From positions 43,619,483-43,683,482 of the forward strand of contig CM060306.1 of assembly GCA_030674185.1 (NCBI GenBank): 64,000 nt of DNA, read 5' to 3'. This document shows positions 25,006 to 38,924 of this stretch, in pieces (the stretch's first letter is position 1; every line of letters begins with the position of its first letter). The position numbers were made by a program, and so were the translations under genes. Source of the DNA: Monoplex corrugatus (Eukaryota > Mollusca > Gastropoda > Littorinimorpha > Ranellidae). The notes under the pieces are model-generated. The model had not been told where the DNA came from, did no database searches, and saw only the letters and a program-made list of their open reading frames with translations.

Positions 25006-26630
25006 CTACATGTATATAGGGATACTCCAAGCTCATATAGGCCTACATGCACAAAGTACACAAAAACTAAAAGAAAGAAAAAAAGCTAAACGGAACTTAA
25101 CTCCTACAAAACATTCTGCACTGACAATATCAATTTTGCTATGTAATTCCAATGATTAGGCCTACTTCTACTTTTTCTTTTACACTGTTTACACTGATAT
25201 GGTCACAAAAATCCTAACACTCTCTAAGGAGAAAACATCAACTGCTATTTAACATTTACTGCATTGTACGACAATTCCATTGAATCAGTGTGTGAAACTT
25301 CACATCTCTTGGTCAAACAGGTTTAAAGACAACCTTTCTATGAATCCTTGTTTCTTGTTTATGAAGAGCAGCTGAAGTCAGCCAGGCTGAGAAGGTTGTT
25401 CAGGTTGTAAGCTATGTAGGATTGAAAGGGTTAAACATATACGAATATATAAAAGAATGGACATTCTAGTTCTATAGTACAAATTTCATACACAATGTAG
25501 TAGTATCATCGGATACACACGCATGAATAATATGAATAATATAGCAGTATCTTACCAGAAGATACAAATATAAATTTCATTAAAAACCGGCTAGCAGTAT
25601 CATTAATTACATATACATGCATTACAACAAAAACGCAAGTCTCTAAACCAAAGTTTTAGTGCAATTTTTATTTTAAAATTGAACGTAAAACAAAGAACCA
25701 TAAAAGCAAATTACATCATCAGAGCACATTCAAAATGACCTAACACATATGTGCACGAACAACATACAACAAATCTCCAATTTTTACTTTAAAATTAAAC
25801 AACACAGAAACATTAAATCAAAGTAAACTAAAAACATAGAGAAAATTCCAACTTGAAGCAAAATGAATCAAGTCAAACTGAAAACATCAGAGCGCATTCA
25901 ACCTTGAATATTTGAAACAGAACAATCACGTATTGTAACTACTTTGTGGCAACATTCTACAGCAAATAAATGAATTTCTTTTCAATTACAGTATGACAGC
26001 ACAAATTTGGTTGTGATTGTTTAAAAAAATATTTTCTCATTCAGATCTAGCCAAGGGAAAAACCAATGACTGAAACAAAGTAACCATACCAGTAGGCCTA
26101 GATAAAACACACAGACATTATATATAACAGGATGAACAGGGAAAATTAGTGCTGACCTAAAACACATTTAATGTACAGAAACTGGCAATAGAGCTGGAAG
26201 ACTTTTTAAATGAAATCAATTTAAAAATGCTCAGAAGCGATTCACCGCACTTGTACACTTCTATGTGTACCGGTACTGCATCCAAATCTGCCAGTGACAA
26301 TATGGCAGATGTTCTGACCCTACACGAAACTTTATGTGCTGGCAAGATCTTGATATGGGAGGAGGCAGCCTACAAAACATTAAGCTGTCACCACTAAAAG
26401 CACTGGATCTTTAAGATGGGCTACAAAATGGCCTGTTCAGTGTTGGGTCTGGGACTGAAAGCCTATCAACTGACCCCATCAACCTGCAATAAAACCTGTG
26501 ATCTGCCTGAAGGTTGAACCCATGCCCCTCGTATAGGATGGCGCTCTTCACGAGTTATGGAAGACAACAAAATCTAAAAATCTATGTGTAATAAGCACTG
26601 ATGACTTGATACAGAGCTCTGATGTCTTAT
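25006..26630. other. intergenic, no gene recognised
   Basis: AT-rich non-coding sequence with TAGGCCTA palindromes at 25038, 25157 and 26093. No exon, RNA gene or element boundary could be supported. Confidence 0.45.
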
Positions 26631-26669
26631 ATCTCCTAAGTAGCCACAGTGAAATGCTCCTTAAGCCCC

Positions 26670-27035
26670 TTGACTGTCACCAACATAAAAAACTAAGGAG
26701 TTCACAAAAAACACCTATAACACCTACAAACATGGAATATAAATGGGAGAGAACCATTAACTGATGTTGCCAGTCTCAGAGAGGGGTCATGTAAGTGGCC
26801 GTCTTCCTTTGTATAACTCAGCGTCCTGTGCAAGTTGGCTTTATTTTTCCTGGAATCAAAACTGGTTTTCAGCAAAATGGCGACGCCAAGACCATCTCAA
26901 AATCTGCATGTTTTTTTAAGTTTGAAAGCATCCAAGGAGATCCAAGAAATTATGAATGAATATGATGATTCAGAAGACAATTCTGACAAAGAAGATGTTG
27001 AAAACAGCAGGAATTACCTGCCGCTGGTGTGAAAT
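26670..27035 (+). pseudogene. possible N-terminal exon of a second piggyBac-like transposase
   Basis: TTAAGCCCCTTGACTGTCACC near 26660 resembles a TTAA-type terminus. About 200 bases on, ATGGCGACGCCAAGACC (26877) opens a 51-codon frame, MATPRPSQNLHVFLSLKAS..., with an acidic segment NEYDDSEDNSDKEDVE, stopping near 27032. Short acidic N-terminal segments are typical of piggyBac transposases, but no catalytic domain follows and no matching 3' end was found, so this is tentative. Confidence 0.3.
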
Positions 27036-28663
27036 GTGCTCCTTACAGAGCAGTCATCACAGGTAATGAACCTATGAACACACAACAAAGGGTTTGTGGC
27101 CACACGTGTTTTGGGCAAGCAGCCAACAATTCTGGCGCACTGAAGTACACAGTCGCAATACTAGTAGGCTACCGTAAAATCACTCACCACGTCCAGGAAG
27201 TACAGCTGTTTGTGATCTGTCAGTAGCTGGTCATTCACAGTCTATGGACACTTTCAGAGTTTGTCAGGAGAACCATAACCCTTTTTTTCTATGGTGTGCG
27301 CTTTTGAGTTTTGCGGGACAGTAGGCTACTCACAAAACGTTATAAATATGAAATAATTTCACTTACAAATTACAAATAATTTGCAAGTAGCCTACAACTT
27401 GTTGTGCCTAACACATATTATGTGTAATTTCATGCACACATTCCCACAAACATGGAAGCTATAGTAGCCTACTTCCCCCTCAACATACGGAAAATACCAG
27501 ACGTCAAAAAGTGTCAACATTTATGGGGTCAAATGCAGTAAATCCACATTTTACAATGAAAACACGTCATACTCACAGGAGAGATCACACACAGGAACTG
27601 AAGAAGTTTTTTTGTTAATTTCATGTACTCAAATGTCGATTTAACAAAAATCTGGTCCTGAAAATTGAAACTGTAGCAATTGGTTTCTTTTCAAATGATT
27701 TTCCAACCTTGAACTGCACAAGACTTAGCTTCGTGGAACTAAATATTGCACTTGTTTCAACTAAGTGAAATGATCACAAAACTTTCTACTTGCCCCAGTT
27801 TGCATAAACACACAAACAATGCTCTTTTCATTGATAAAAAGTGGCACGACATTTAGCAAAGGTACCGAATCTGTGAAGATGGGAACATCAGTCATAGCAA
27901 GAGGAGTAAAATTAAAAGCATGCTGGAGAATGGATCAGAAAGTTTAGATCAATTTAGCAAGCTAGGCAAGACACAGTTGCTGTGCATGTGGTTGTGTGCA
28001 GTCAGTCAATGTGTATGACAGCGTGTATGCTTAGTAGCCATGTGTATGTGTATGCTCTGTAGCTGTGCACATGTATCAAGTATAAGCAAGTACGTGCATG
28101 CTCAGTTGCCGTGCATGTGTGCATGCATTTCCATATTAGCGCATGTATGTGGAATCTCAGTTGTGTATTTGAGAGCAAGACAAGAGAAAAGAAAACGGAG
28201 AGAAAAAAAAAATGCTTTCAACCATTTGGTCTTTGACAATGCTGATTTTGCCTCTTTCATTGAAACGGCCATTCTGTTTTAAGGTCATCAGATAACTCAG
28301 TATATACCAACTGTCAACATTTTTTTTACCCTTCTTTCAGACTTTTTCACCACGATCAATTCCCATGCCAGAAAGACGCTTGCAATACAATTTCAGAAAA
28401 TTCTTTGTGCTTATATCATGATGACTAGTCAATTACTGAAGAGTTGTCTGCACATGGTTGCAAGCTTCTGAAGTTGAGATTCACACTGACAAATCTGCTA
28501 AACAATGTACATGCCCCATCTTCAAATTTTACACAAAGAAAACGTTGAATTGTTCAACTTCAAATGCACAAAGTTTACAATGTTCTACTAAAGAATGAAG
28601 TTTCTGAAATAATGAAAATCTTCATCTGGGCTAAACAATTTTTAAAAAGCAAATGTTTTGAGC
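27036..28663. other. intergenic, no gene recognised
   Basis: AT-rich sequence. A GTATG/GCATG-rich segment at 27980-28150 (GTGCATGTG, GTATGCT repeated) is the only local structure. Nothing else supported. Confidence 0.4.
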
Positions 28664-29070
28664 TTAACCCTTTCGCTGCTATCATGTTTTGCTAAAACAC
28701 ATGCTAAGATTTGTTTCAGAAACAGACAAAAATCACGCTTATTATTTTCAATTGCTTATAATTCAGAAGGCATTGAAGATAGATACATAAAAGTATATAT
28801 CAAATGAAAGGAAATTGAATGAAGATTGTGTTTATGACAATTTCAAAATGAAATAATGTACCAGAGTGTCACATGTACTCTTTGAAATGCAATAAAAAAA
28901 AATGTTAAAGTCAATGATGATGTAATCAAGTGATGCAGGAGCTCACAAGCAGTTTATAGCACACTTTGATTTGAAGATATAGACTGTACAAAGGTCAGAA
29001 AGCAGTGTCCAGCCACAATATAAGCACAGCCTAGCCACACATAAAATGAAAGGGTTTTATCTCCCAGTGT

Positions 29071-29255
29071 CTATCCCCAGTAAAAACGCTTCTGAGTGTG
29101 GTAGTTCTGGAAGCAGTCTTCTAAACACAGTCCTCTCCTTCCCCCTCTTGCTCCCCTTCCCCTTCTAGCAGGCCCAGCAACAGCAGGTCCAGCAACAGCA
29201 GGTCCAGCAACAGCAGGTCCAGGCCGAACATCATCACCATGCTGCATTACCATAC
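29071..29255 (-). pseudogene. piggyBac transposase C-terminal exon remnant, copy A
   Basis: Acceptor CTACAG, then [20 protein letters not shown] with three AVAGP pentapeptides, an [11 protein letters not shown] basic stretch and the LC..CF..YHT motif, then a stop. Open in this copy. The catalytic core that should precede it is missing. Confidence 0.75.
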
Positions 29256-29316
29256 CTGTAGCACAGTGAAAGCAAGGATTCAAATTTCCACATATTTTAT
29301 GAAATAAAAAAAGTCT

Positions 29317-29350
<34 letters not shown>

Positions 29351-29997
29351 CACACTGACATAGGTAGCATGCTACTCCCCCATGCCACGCCCCCTTTCAT
29401 TTTCCTCAAGCAAACACTGCAAAGAAACCCAGTGAGTACTGCTTCTACCAAAGTGACTTCATTACAACATTGTTTCTGTCAGTATTATCACTGAATGCTT
29501 TCAATTTCCTATAAAAAGTCACACCAACAGTCTCTCTCTCTCTCTCTCTGTCTCTCTTTCTCTCTCTCTCTCACACACACACACACACGCACACCCCTCT
29601 GCTCCCACCCTACCCCTCACATAAACACACACAGGCCATGGAGATAGATTGTCTAGTAGCCTACTCCTCACACAAACACACAAAGGCCAGGGAGATAGCA
29701 CAGGGCAGAGGCCGACCAGAAAAACAAATCATCAACAAGACACACACAGCGTGCAACGAGCGAGCGACGAGTGACACGCCCACAGGTCGAACACACTGCC
29801 CACTCGGTCACTGGCTCGCTCGCTGACCAGGCCCAAACAAAGGGCTCAGCCATCAATACACACACTTAGCTGTTCTATTTATAAATATACTGAGAAGAAA
29901 GCAATACAATCATGTTATAAAATGAATAAAGCTCTCAAATACACCTACCTGCATCTGGAACAATCGGATCTCCATAAGCCTACTTTGATTCAGACGA

Positions 29998-30159
29998 TCA
30001 GTCACCCAAAGATTCTTCCACATCAAAATCTGGGTCATTGGCATCAACTTCACGAAGTTCGAAGCCAGCTGGCTTGAAGTCTTCATCTCCACTGTCTTGA
30101 TCTCGAAAAATCGCTTCAATAACTTCTGCAACTGTGTAGGTTCGTTGTGGGGCAGCCAT
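29998..30159 (-). pseudogene. piggyBac transposase N-terminal frame remnant, copy A
   Basis: A 53-residue frame beginning [20 protein letters not shown], then [20 protein letters not shown] and [12 protein letters not shown] before TGA. The Y-T-V-x-E-V-hydrophobic start and acidic body resemble piggyBac N-termini. Confidence 0.7.
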
Positions 30160-32667
30160 AGCGCTTCAAAAACTGAAAGCTCAACTTCGTAGCACCTTGC
30201 CAATCGATCGTGATAAATTATGCAAATGATCTAAATAACTTGAACAAACGGCACTCAAAGAGCGAAGATTGTCAAGGGACCTAATCAAATCATAAATAGA
30301 ACGATTCTGTCATGTGCTAGACGAAAAGAGAAAGAGTGTTTGATACGGGACGATCCGCGATCGTCAACAGAGCATTGCAGACGACGGATTCTATGACGAT
30401 CGTCACTCGTCAACAGCGCAGTGAAGAGGTTAAAGAGAATGATTTTGTAGTCTTTATAAAATAAAGAAAATTTAAAATGAAAAGGAACACACACACATTA
30501 AATTCACTTTGAGCAACAAGTATAGAACATAACTAGTCATAACAAACTTTTCCTTGTATTTCTAAATAACAAAGGAAATTCTAAACATATTACAAAGCAA
30601 TATACAGTGACGAAGTATCTGGATTTAATCCAGGCACAATTTACACTCACAAAATGATAAAGTGAACAGACAACATTTACTTAGCGACAGTAATCTCATC
30701 GATTGCCTACAACATATAATGAGGAAAAATCTGGATTAAATCCAGAATCTATTTACACTCATGAAATGTGACCAGTTCCCACGAATGGGAGACAAAGGTT
30801 AATTTCAAGCGCACTGAGAGAATAATGTTAAAACGTAAAAAATATGCTTTTTCTAATGATAACAAAATCAACTTTGTAGCTCAATAGTCAAATAGTGTAA
30901 AAATTACAGCCATCAAAGTAGGTGGGCAAGAGAGTGACCATTTTGAGAAAACTGACATAAAAAACAAGCAATAATTTTCTTTAGTTTTTCCTTAGCAACC
31001 AGTAATGAAACATGCTGAATCTATCTGACCTTGAAAATACACTGCTGACAGATTGAATGACCACAATTATTGAAGTTTGAATTTCATATCTAAAAAATTC
31101 ATAATTGTACCCATTTTACATGCTAAAACGAGAGTTAGGCCATGTTCTGATGCTGACACATTTGTTCTGTGCAGCAGCACACCAGACTTGCGTGCATCCA
31201 TACAAAAATTCTTGTTCCTCTTCGTAGTGTCACATTCTTCCCACACAACTCCAGCAAAATCTGATCTGACTTCAGTTTCACCTACCGAAAATATGTGTGT
31301 ACAGCCGATGTACATGCGCAAGTGTTTCTGGTTTCAGCTGAATTTAAAACATCTCTAATCTAGTCAATGATCTATGTGAATAATCTAAGTTGCAATGGTC
31401 TGAAGATCGGAGTCGCTGTCTTTTGTCAATGTCATTTTGTACAGGGCTAAATTCATTGTCACTTTGTATAGGCTTAGATCTACAGCAGGTGGCCTACAAC
31501 AAACATATAAAAAAATAACACTTCCACACTTCAGAATTTTATCAAAAATTTATTCAGAAAATGAGTGGTGCATACACAGCCACAGCATTTGACCTATGGC
31601 AAAACGTTGTTCGTCCAAAAAGAAAGAAAGAAAGCAACAAGAAGGCAGACGGAGATCCATGACGAACAGCAATGCTTTAATCAATGACAAAAAACTGGGG
31701 TTGTTGGAGACCCCATGACATATCTCAAGGGTTATTCCTTTACAAAAAGCATAAGTCGTTGGAGACCCCATGACTTACGGCAAGTCTTTGTTCCTTCACA
31801 AAAAAAGTGTGGGTTGATAAATACAAACGAAGTAATGTGTGCAAGACAAAGGTTAACTGCATTTCAAAGACACTTCCTAATCGAATTTCACAACAGAAAA
31901 TTAAAGACTAATGGTTACAGAATAGGAATCCATAAAAATCTCAAAAACCATCCAGACTGACCTCCACCACCTTTGTGAAGCCCTAGTACACATCAGCTTA
32001 GTCCAACTTTGGCCCCCATTCGTGAAAACAGGTTTAAAAGCTCAATATAACGAACAACGATACCAGTTACTTGGCTACAAAAATCTCACCAACCATCAAC
32101 AAAACAAATGTCTCAAGTCTCTGAAAGGACATAAAACTCAAGTACAACATCTCAGCAGAAAGTTCTGCTTGATTGTAGGATGTTACCTACTGGAGGAAAA
32201 TGAAACATCTCTTCAACTCACTCCATGCATAAGACCACTTATGTGTATGCATCATAATCAGGACTCAACATTCAGATGCCTACATTCATGGATTGCACTG
32301 TTGTGGCCTTATATTACATTAAAGACTACCAGGCAAAGATATCTAGAGGATTATTTACAGCCTGTTAGCACCTCATGAGCTGGCAGTGCTTGTATTCTGC
32401 ATCATGTGATATGGAAAACCCGTAATTCTGCTTTGCTTATGATTTTTTAAGAAGTTATTATTGCTAATAACTTATGTTCTTTTTGTTGTTTTTGTTATGA
32501 GTTACTATGATTTGCTTTAAGTATGTCTGTCTCTCTCAGTCTCATCCTTTTGTAAAGCATTGACTACTTGACATGGAAGCCGATACATATAATTCATTTT
32601 TATAACTTTTTTGACACTATGTATGTTATGGTTTATTTGTTTACTCTTAGTGGTTAGTGTTGACATG

Positions 32668-32690
32668 CCCCCCCCCCCCCCCCCCCCCCC
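32668..32690. repeat. poly(C) run of 23
   Basis: An uninterrupted C homopolymer. Its exact length is unreliable in any assembly. Confidence 0.9.
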
Positions 32691-32803
32691 TTCGTTCTGT
32701 TTTTTTAATGCTTTTCCTTTGTCTTACTATTTGTAACTGGGGGAGGGGGTTGTTGTTTTCTTCACTTTTCTCTTTGCCTTTACTTTACTATTTGTAATTT
32801 ATG

Positions 32804-32807
32804 GGGT

Positions 32808-32850
<43 letters not shown>
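32804..32850. repeat. (TG)n microsatellite
   Basis: Near-pure TG of about 40 bases. Confidence 0.93.
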
Positions 32851-32855
<5 letters not shown>

Positions 32856-33924
32856 CATATTGCTAGTTTCATTGTTGTTATTATCATGATTTTTTCTTTT
32901 ATTGTTTATTCATATTTTCATTGCTATTATTGCTACTATTATAATTGTTGTTAGGTGATTTTTTGATTTTTTGATTTTTTTGGTTACCACCATTACCCAT
33001 TACAATTAGGGGGCTAACATTGTATTTGCATTACATGTTCTGCCTTTGTCTCCGACACTTTTGAAAAACACTCGATAGATTCATATATTAGAGTCAATTA
33101 TTTTATCGTTATCCATTTCTTAAACTTCTTTGACACTGTAAGAGTTATGGATCATCTGTTTTCATCATACCATTATGTCCTCCTTTGTTTTGTTTGTTGT
33201 TGTTGTTGTTTTTTTTTTAATGTTGTATTTGTTGTTTAGGTTTACGTAAAGTATTTAATGTTTTTAATGCTTATTTTGTATGTGTAGAGAAGCAAGATTA
33301 ATTTGTTGCTTCGGTTTACAAACAGTATTTCACTTTCATGTTTTTGATGCTTATTTTGTATGTGTAGAGCAATAGCAGCAGCTGTAAGACCAATCCAGTA
33401 GGACTTAACGCTAATATCCATCAGTACATATAACAAAAATGTTTTGAAGTTTGTAGTTTTCATTCATAAACAAGACAAAAAAACTATCTGTGGGAGTGTG
33501 TTCAACACAGCAGATGAGGCTAATTGTTGCTCAGTGTTCATGATGCAATCAGAATGCTTAGAACTGAGAAGTCTGATGCTGAAAGTGATGTTAATGGATT
33601 GGATGGATCTGATTTTTTCCCTTGCAATGATTGTCGTTTTGCTGAAAATATACCTCAGTATCAATACAGCATATGAATTTTTGCAGCATCACTAAACATT
33701 AGGCTGACAATCCCCAATTTTCAAATGAATAGCCTTCTGTTGCATCTTTAATTTTTTTCTCCCCCTTATACTCAAACACCCGGTATACAGAAATTCACAA
33801 AGGGAGAAACTACTGGCATGAAGTGAGTCAAATCACATTACAATATCTTTTCTTTTCAATTGTGTGTAAAATGTTTTGTGTCCAAACATAAGCAGACCAT
33901 TCCAGCGTAAGTAACAAAATCGCA

Positions 33925-34052
33925 TTAACCCTTCCACATTCGCAACCTGCAGGTGGACAGGGTGAGGGAGAGAAAGGGTTAAGTTTTTGCTTTGCTATCA
34001 TGGCTGACAACACAGGATGCTGACGGATACAGTAAGCGAGTTAAAGGGTTAA
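33925..34052. mobile_element. fold-back MITE, TTAA-ended family, copy 4
   Basis: TTAACCCTTCCACATTC at the left, an internal CCTGCAGG core, GAAAGGGTTAAGTTTTTGC, then GGATGCTGACGGATACAG and GAGTTAAAGGGTTAA at the right. It is shortened on the left relative to the 21719 copy. Confidence 0.7.
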
Positions 34053-35095
34053 CAAAAACTACTTTACGCAACAACCAAAAAATAATCTACCAAGTCTGAA
34101 CCACAAGTGAACAAGAACTGAACATCTCATCTAATGTCGAAAAGGAACTGAAGAATGACAATCATGGTGTGAACAGTGTAATCAACCAATAAAATTATCA
34201 ACAAGTACCACACATTCGGGTCTCTGTTTCTGATACATTACACTAGAACAAAAGACAAGCAAACATCACCATGTGTGGCACTGTGAGGTCCCAGATGATG
34301 AAGAGATTGAAATTTGAATTAAAAAAAAAAGCACGGGTTAATTTTAAGTCTGAACAACAAATTTAAAACGTTCAAACCCAGGTCTGAACAACAAATTAAA
34401 AAGTTCAAAATTGAACAACAATGCAAAAGAAAATGTCAAAACAGATCTCACTGTACTGTTTCAAAATGCACAAGCTTTGCTTTTGTTCTTTGCAGGGACA
34501 GTCTAAAACACAAACTGCAATTCAATCGTAACAAAAGCCATCTTAAATCAAAAACTGAAATGAATACAAGTCCCATGAATAATTCCAAAGATTTAGTCCT
34601 CTAAAAAAGGTGACTTGCTGATTTATTTGGTAGTGACCCTTTATCGTTACTGTAGGATATGGCCAATAATTTTTCAACCAACTCTGGTTTTGTCTATAAA
34701 TCTGAACTTGTACCTTATATTACTATTAGCAACAACTTTTTAACTTATATATTAGCAACAACTTTTTAACTTACATAAGTTACATCTTGTACACTTTGTA
34801 CTTGATTCTGTGTACAAGAAAGTTCACTTCTTTGCTCTAAATGGGTTTTTTTCCAGTACAAAAAAGTTCACTTCTTTGCTCTAAATATTTTGTCCAGTCT
34901 CATACAAGCAACTCACTGGAAAGAAAGGAACCCTCATTATGGAAAAGAATAAAAAGACCTCTGCCTTCTATTTAAAACAGATATTAAATGTTGATGGTAA
35001 TACCAACTATCAATAGTTCACACCAAAAACTAAGATACAAGACCCAACAAGACATCAACAGAATGTCACATCAGGGTCCTCCTCCAGCCAGACAA
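34053..35095 (-). other. probable 3' UTR of the claudin-like gene plus non-coding sequence
   Basis: Sequence downstream of the claudin-like stop codon in transcript orientation. An AATAAA on the minus strand at about 34628-34623 would give a 3' UTR near 470 bases (inference). Two adjacent direct duplications, AAAAGTTCACTTCTTTGCTC (about 34820 and 34862) and TTAGCAACAACTTTTTAAC (about 34726 and 34749), are visible. Confidence 0.4.
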
Positions 35096-35433
35096 CTAAT
35101 ACCCATTGGTGGCGGCCATCGCGAATCCAGGTTCAGCAGGAGGGGGGTGGACCATGGGACCCCCCTGTTCCTGCAGGTGCACATAAGGATGAGACGTTAC
35201 CGATGAGTTGACAACCTGCACCTGGCTGCCTTGCATACCGAAAACCATGCCATGGATTGGATTCTCTGGAGCAGCAAAGCAAGCCGTGAAGGAGACTATT
35301 CCCAGGATGCCAGTGCCAGCGCAGAAGACGTAGAAGGCCCAGCCATACGAGGTCAACTTGAAGCCCAAGATCTGACCAGTGAACGCATCTGTGTTCTGGG
35401 AAAACACAATGGCACAGAAGGCACCAGCCACAG
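35096..35433 (-). CDS. claudin-like terminal exon (TM3 end, TM4, C-terminal tail)
   Basis: Acceptor TGTTTACAG, then [57 protein letters not shown] and a proline-rich tail [17 protein letters not shown] to TAG at 35098-35096. It is fully open. A piggyBac-type insertion starts only 120 bases upstream of its acceptor. Confidence 0.88.
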
Positions 35434-36201
35434 CTGTAAACAGACACATGTATACATTTATGTACAATCTCCAATCAGAGGTCCCTATTTCATTCATGTT
35501 TAAACATTCACTTCACTCTGTTTGCAATTTTGAGAGGGTACTTTCACCCTTGTTAACCCTTTCGCTGCTATCATGTTTTGCTAAGACACATGCTAAGATC
35601 TTTTTCAGAAACAGACAAAAATCACGCTTATTATTTTCAATTGCTTATAATTCAGAAGGCATTGAAGATAGATACATAAAATATATATCAAATGAAAGGA
35701 AATTGAATGAAGATTGTGTTTATGACAATTTCAAAATGAAATAATGTACCAGTGTCACATGTACTCTTTGAAATGCAATAAAAAAAAAAGTTAAAGTCAA
35801 TGATGATGTAATCAAGTGATGCAAGAGCTCACAAGCAGTTTATAGCACACTTTGATTTGAAGATATAGACTGTACAAAGGTCAGAAAGCAGTGTCCAGCC
35901 ACAATATAAGCACAGCCTAGCCACACATAAAATGAAAGGGTTTTATCTCCCAGTGTCTATCCCCAGTAAAAAGCGCTTCTGATTGTGGTAGTTCTGGAAG
36001 CAGTCTTCTAAACACAGTCCTCTCCTTCCCCCTCTTGCTTCCCTTCCCCTTCTAGCAGGCCCAGCAACAGCAGGTCCAGCAACAGCAGGTCCAGCAACAG
36101 CAGGTCCAGGCTGAACATCATCACCATGCTGCATTACCATACCTGTAGCACAGTGAAAGCAAGGATTCAAATTTCCACATATTTTATGAAATAAAAAAAA
36201 G

Positions 36202-36246
<45 letters not shown>

Positions 36247-36254
36247 ACACACAC

Positions 36255-36288
<34 letters not shown>

Positions 36289-36471
36289 TGACATAGGTAG
36301 CATGCTACTCCCCCATGCCACGCCCCCTTTCATTTTCCTCAAGCAAACACTGCAAAGAAACCCAGTGAGTACTGCTCCTACCAAAGTGACTTCATTATAA
36401 CATTGTTTCTGTCAGTATTATCACTGAATGCTTTCATAGTTTCAATTTCCTATAAAAAGTCACACCAACAG

Positions 36472-36521
<50 letters not shown>

Positions 36522-37643
36522 CCCTCTGCTCCCACCCTACTCCTCACATAAACACACACAGGCCATGGAGATAGTAGCCTACTCCTCCTCACACACACAC
36601 ACAAAGGCCAGGGAGATAGCACAGGGCAGAGGCCGACCAGAAAAACAAATCATCAACAACACACACAGCGTGCAACGAGCGAGCGACGAGTGACACGCCC
36701 ACAGGTCGAACACACTGCCCACTCGGTCCCTGGCTCGCTCGCTGACCAGGCCCAAACAATGGGCTCAGTCATACAATACACACACTTAGCTGTTCTATTT
36801 ATAAATATACTGAGAAGAAAGCAATACAATCATGTTATAAAAATGAATAAAGCTCTCAAATACACCTACCTGCATCTGGAACAATCGGATCTCTATAGGC
36901 CTACTCTGATTCAGACGATCAGTCACCCAAAGATTCTTCCACATCAAAATCTGGGTCGTTGGCATCAACTTCACGAAGTTCGAAGCCAGCTGGCTTGAAG
37001 TCTTCATCTCCACTGTCTTGATCTCGAAAAATCGCTTCAATAACTTCTGCAACTGTGTAGGTTCGTTGTGGGGCAGCCATAGCGCTTCAAAAACTGAAAG
37101 CTCAACTTCGTAGCACCTTGCCAATCGATCGTGATAAATTATGCAAATGATCTAAATAATTTGAACAAACGGCACTCAAAGAGCGAAGATTGTCAAGGGA
37201 CCTAATCAAATCATAAATAGAACGATACTGTGATATGCTAGACGAAAAGAGAAAGAGTGTTTGATACGGGACGATCCGCGATCGTCAACAGAGCATTGCA
37301 GACGACGGTTTCTATGACGATCATCACTCGTCAACAGCGCAGTGAAGAGGTTAAACACTTTAAAGGGTGAGAGAAACTCTACCCGTACAGTGTTCAGTTT
37401 GCAAGTTAAGATTTTTTGTTTGTTTGGGTTTTTTGTTTTGTTTTGTTTTTTGTTTTTTGTTTTGTTCATTTATTTTGCTTCAGTTTGTCCACCTTTGTTA
37501 GTAGTTACAAAAGATATTTTGTAATAGTCTGTGTCTATTACAGTTCAACTAGTCACGGACTTGTTGGATGACACAGAAAGAGAAAGGGAGGGAAAGAGAG
37601 AGAGAGGGAGGGGGAGAGGGAGGGAGGGAGGGAGGGAGGGAGG

Positions 37644-37687
<44 letters not shown>

Positions 37688-38626
37688 GCATAAGTGGTCC
37701 CTGTCTGTAGCTGAGGGGACAATGCCTGAAAAAAGGAAGTTAGGTCTTCCGCAGTTCTTCTGGTTTCACCCATCTGGGAACAGGGTGGCATCCTCCATCC
37801 AATGAAATTGGACGCTGCTCATTTTACAAAAACGTAAGAGGTATTTGCCAACATTTACCACAGTGGTGTTGTGGTGACAGAATGTGAGCTGCCGATTTTG
37901 TCTTTCAGTATCAGTTTTGTAAAGATACAACCCAATGTTTTAAAAGGGTGAAGTAGCACGAGACGATATTGTAAAAGGTAAATTTCACGCATGCCTTGTA
38001 AATGAAAGAAGCAATTCAGACTCTAGATCATGAAATAAGCACAGAATGTGCATGATCAGGTGCCTTGCCAATGACTGTGCACTATAAATCAAGGCGCTAA
38101 GAGTTTTAAATAATCCTGCATCATAAACCAGGTTGCCGTGAGTTTCAAATAATCATTATCATAAACCAGGTTGCCGTGAGTTTCAAATAATCAATATCAA
38201 TATCATAAACCAGGTTGCCGTGAGTTTCAAATAATCATTAATTCCATTAAACAATCAACCAGGTTGCCGTGAGTTTCAAATAATCATTATCATAAACCAG
38301 GTTGCCGTGAGTTTCAAATGTTCACTACACTAGAAATCTGTATCAGAAGTTTCAAGTAACTTTGTATTATACATCATACATCAGTATACCATGTACAATA
38401 ATTGTTTTTTTTACTGTATTGTCTGGTTGCAAGACAGATTTTTTAAATCTATCTATGTACAGATAGACAGACAGACACAGCCAGACAGATAGACAGATAG
38501 ACAAGATAGATAGATAGATAGATATAGATAGATAGATAGATAGATAGATAGATGGATGGATGGATGGATGGATGGATGGATGGATGGATGGATAGATAGA
38601 TAGATATACACATACACTATGATACA

Positions 38627-38710
<84 letters not shown>

Positions 38711-38846
38711 AAGTGTCATAAGTTTGTTATTGAAGTGAAACATGAACACAAAAAAATATAATGAACAGTCTCTCTGTTTTATGTGAACAAGTCTTTCTTT
38801 TACCCTTATCAGGTTCACTCTCTTTCCTATCCACTTTTTTTAAATC

Positions 38847-38924
<78 letters not shown>

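Larger units (their letters stand above)
28664..30433 (-). mobile_element. piggyBac-type element, internally deleted, copy A
   Basis: Bounded by TTAA at 28664-28667 and 30430-30433. Termini are TTAACCCTTTCGCTGC and GCAGTGAAGAGGTTAA, imperfect inverted repeats. In minus orientation the right end carries GACGATCGTC-type subterminal repeats, then a 53-codon frame (30159-29998) with [18 protein letters not shown] and an acidic run. After a (GT)n tract the last exon (29255-29071) ends [20 protein letters not shown]. The LC..CF..YHT block is the cysteine-rich C-terminus of piggyBac transposases (family knowledge). The catalytic core is absent, so the element is non-autonomous. Confidence 0.88.
30434..33924. 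other. intergenic, repeats but no gene recognised
   Basis: AT-rich sequence. Notable items: a repeated TTGGAGACCCCATGAC phrase at about 31702 and 31760; a 23-base C run at 32668-32690; (TG)n at 32804-32850; and a direct repeat of TTTTTGATGCTTATTTTGTA at about 33262 and 33343. The plus-strand frame at 32022-32378 has no recognisable domain. Nothing here is supported as a gene. Confidence 0.45.

Noticed and set aside
31550..32400. A gene at 32022-32378 (118 residues)
   Set aside because: No recognisable domain or signal, biased composition and repeats in the surrounding sequence. Chance frame length for an AT-rich genome.
38085..38325. CRISPR-like array
   Set aside because: Units are direct tandem repeats with AT linkers derived from one another. 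The genome is eukaryotic and no cas genes are present.
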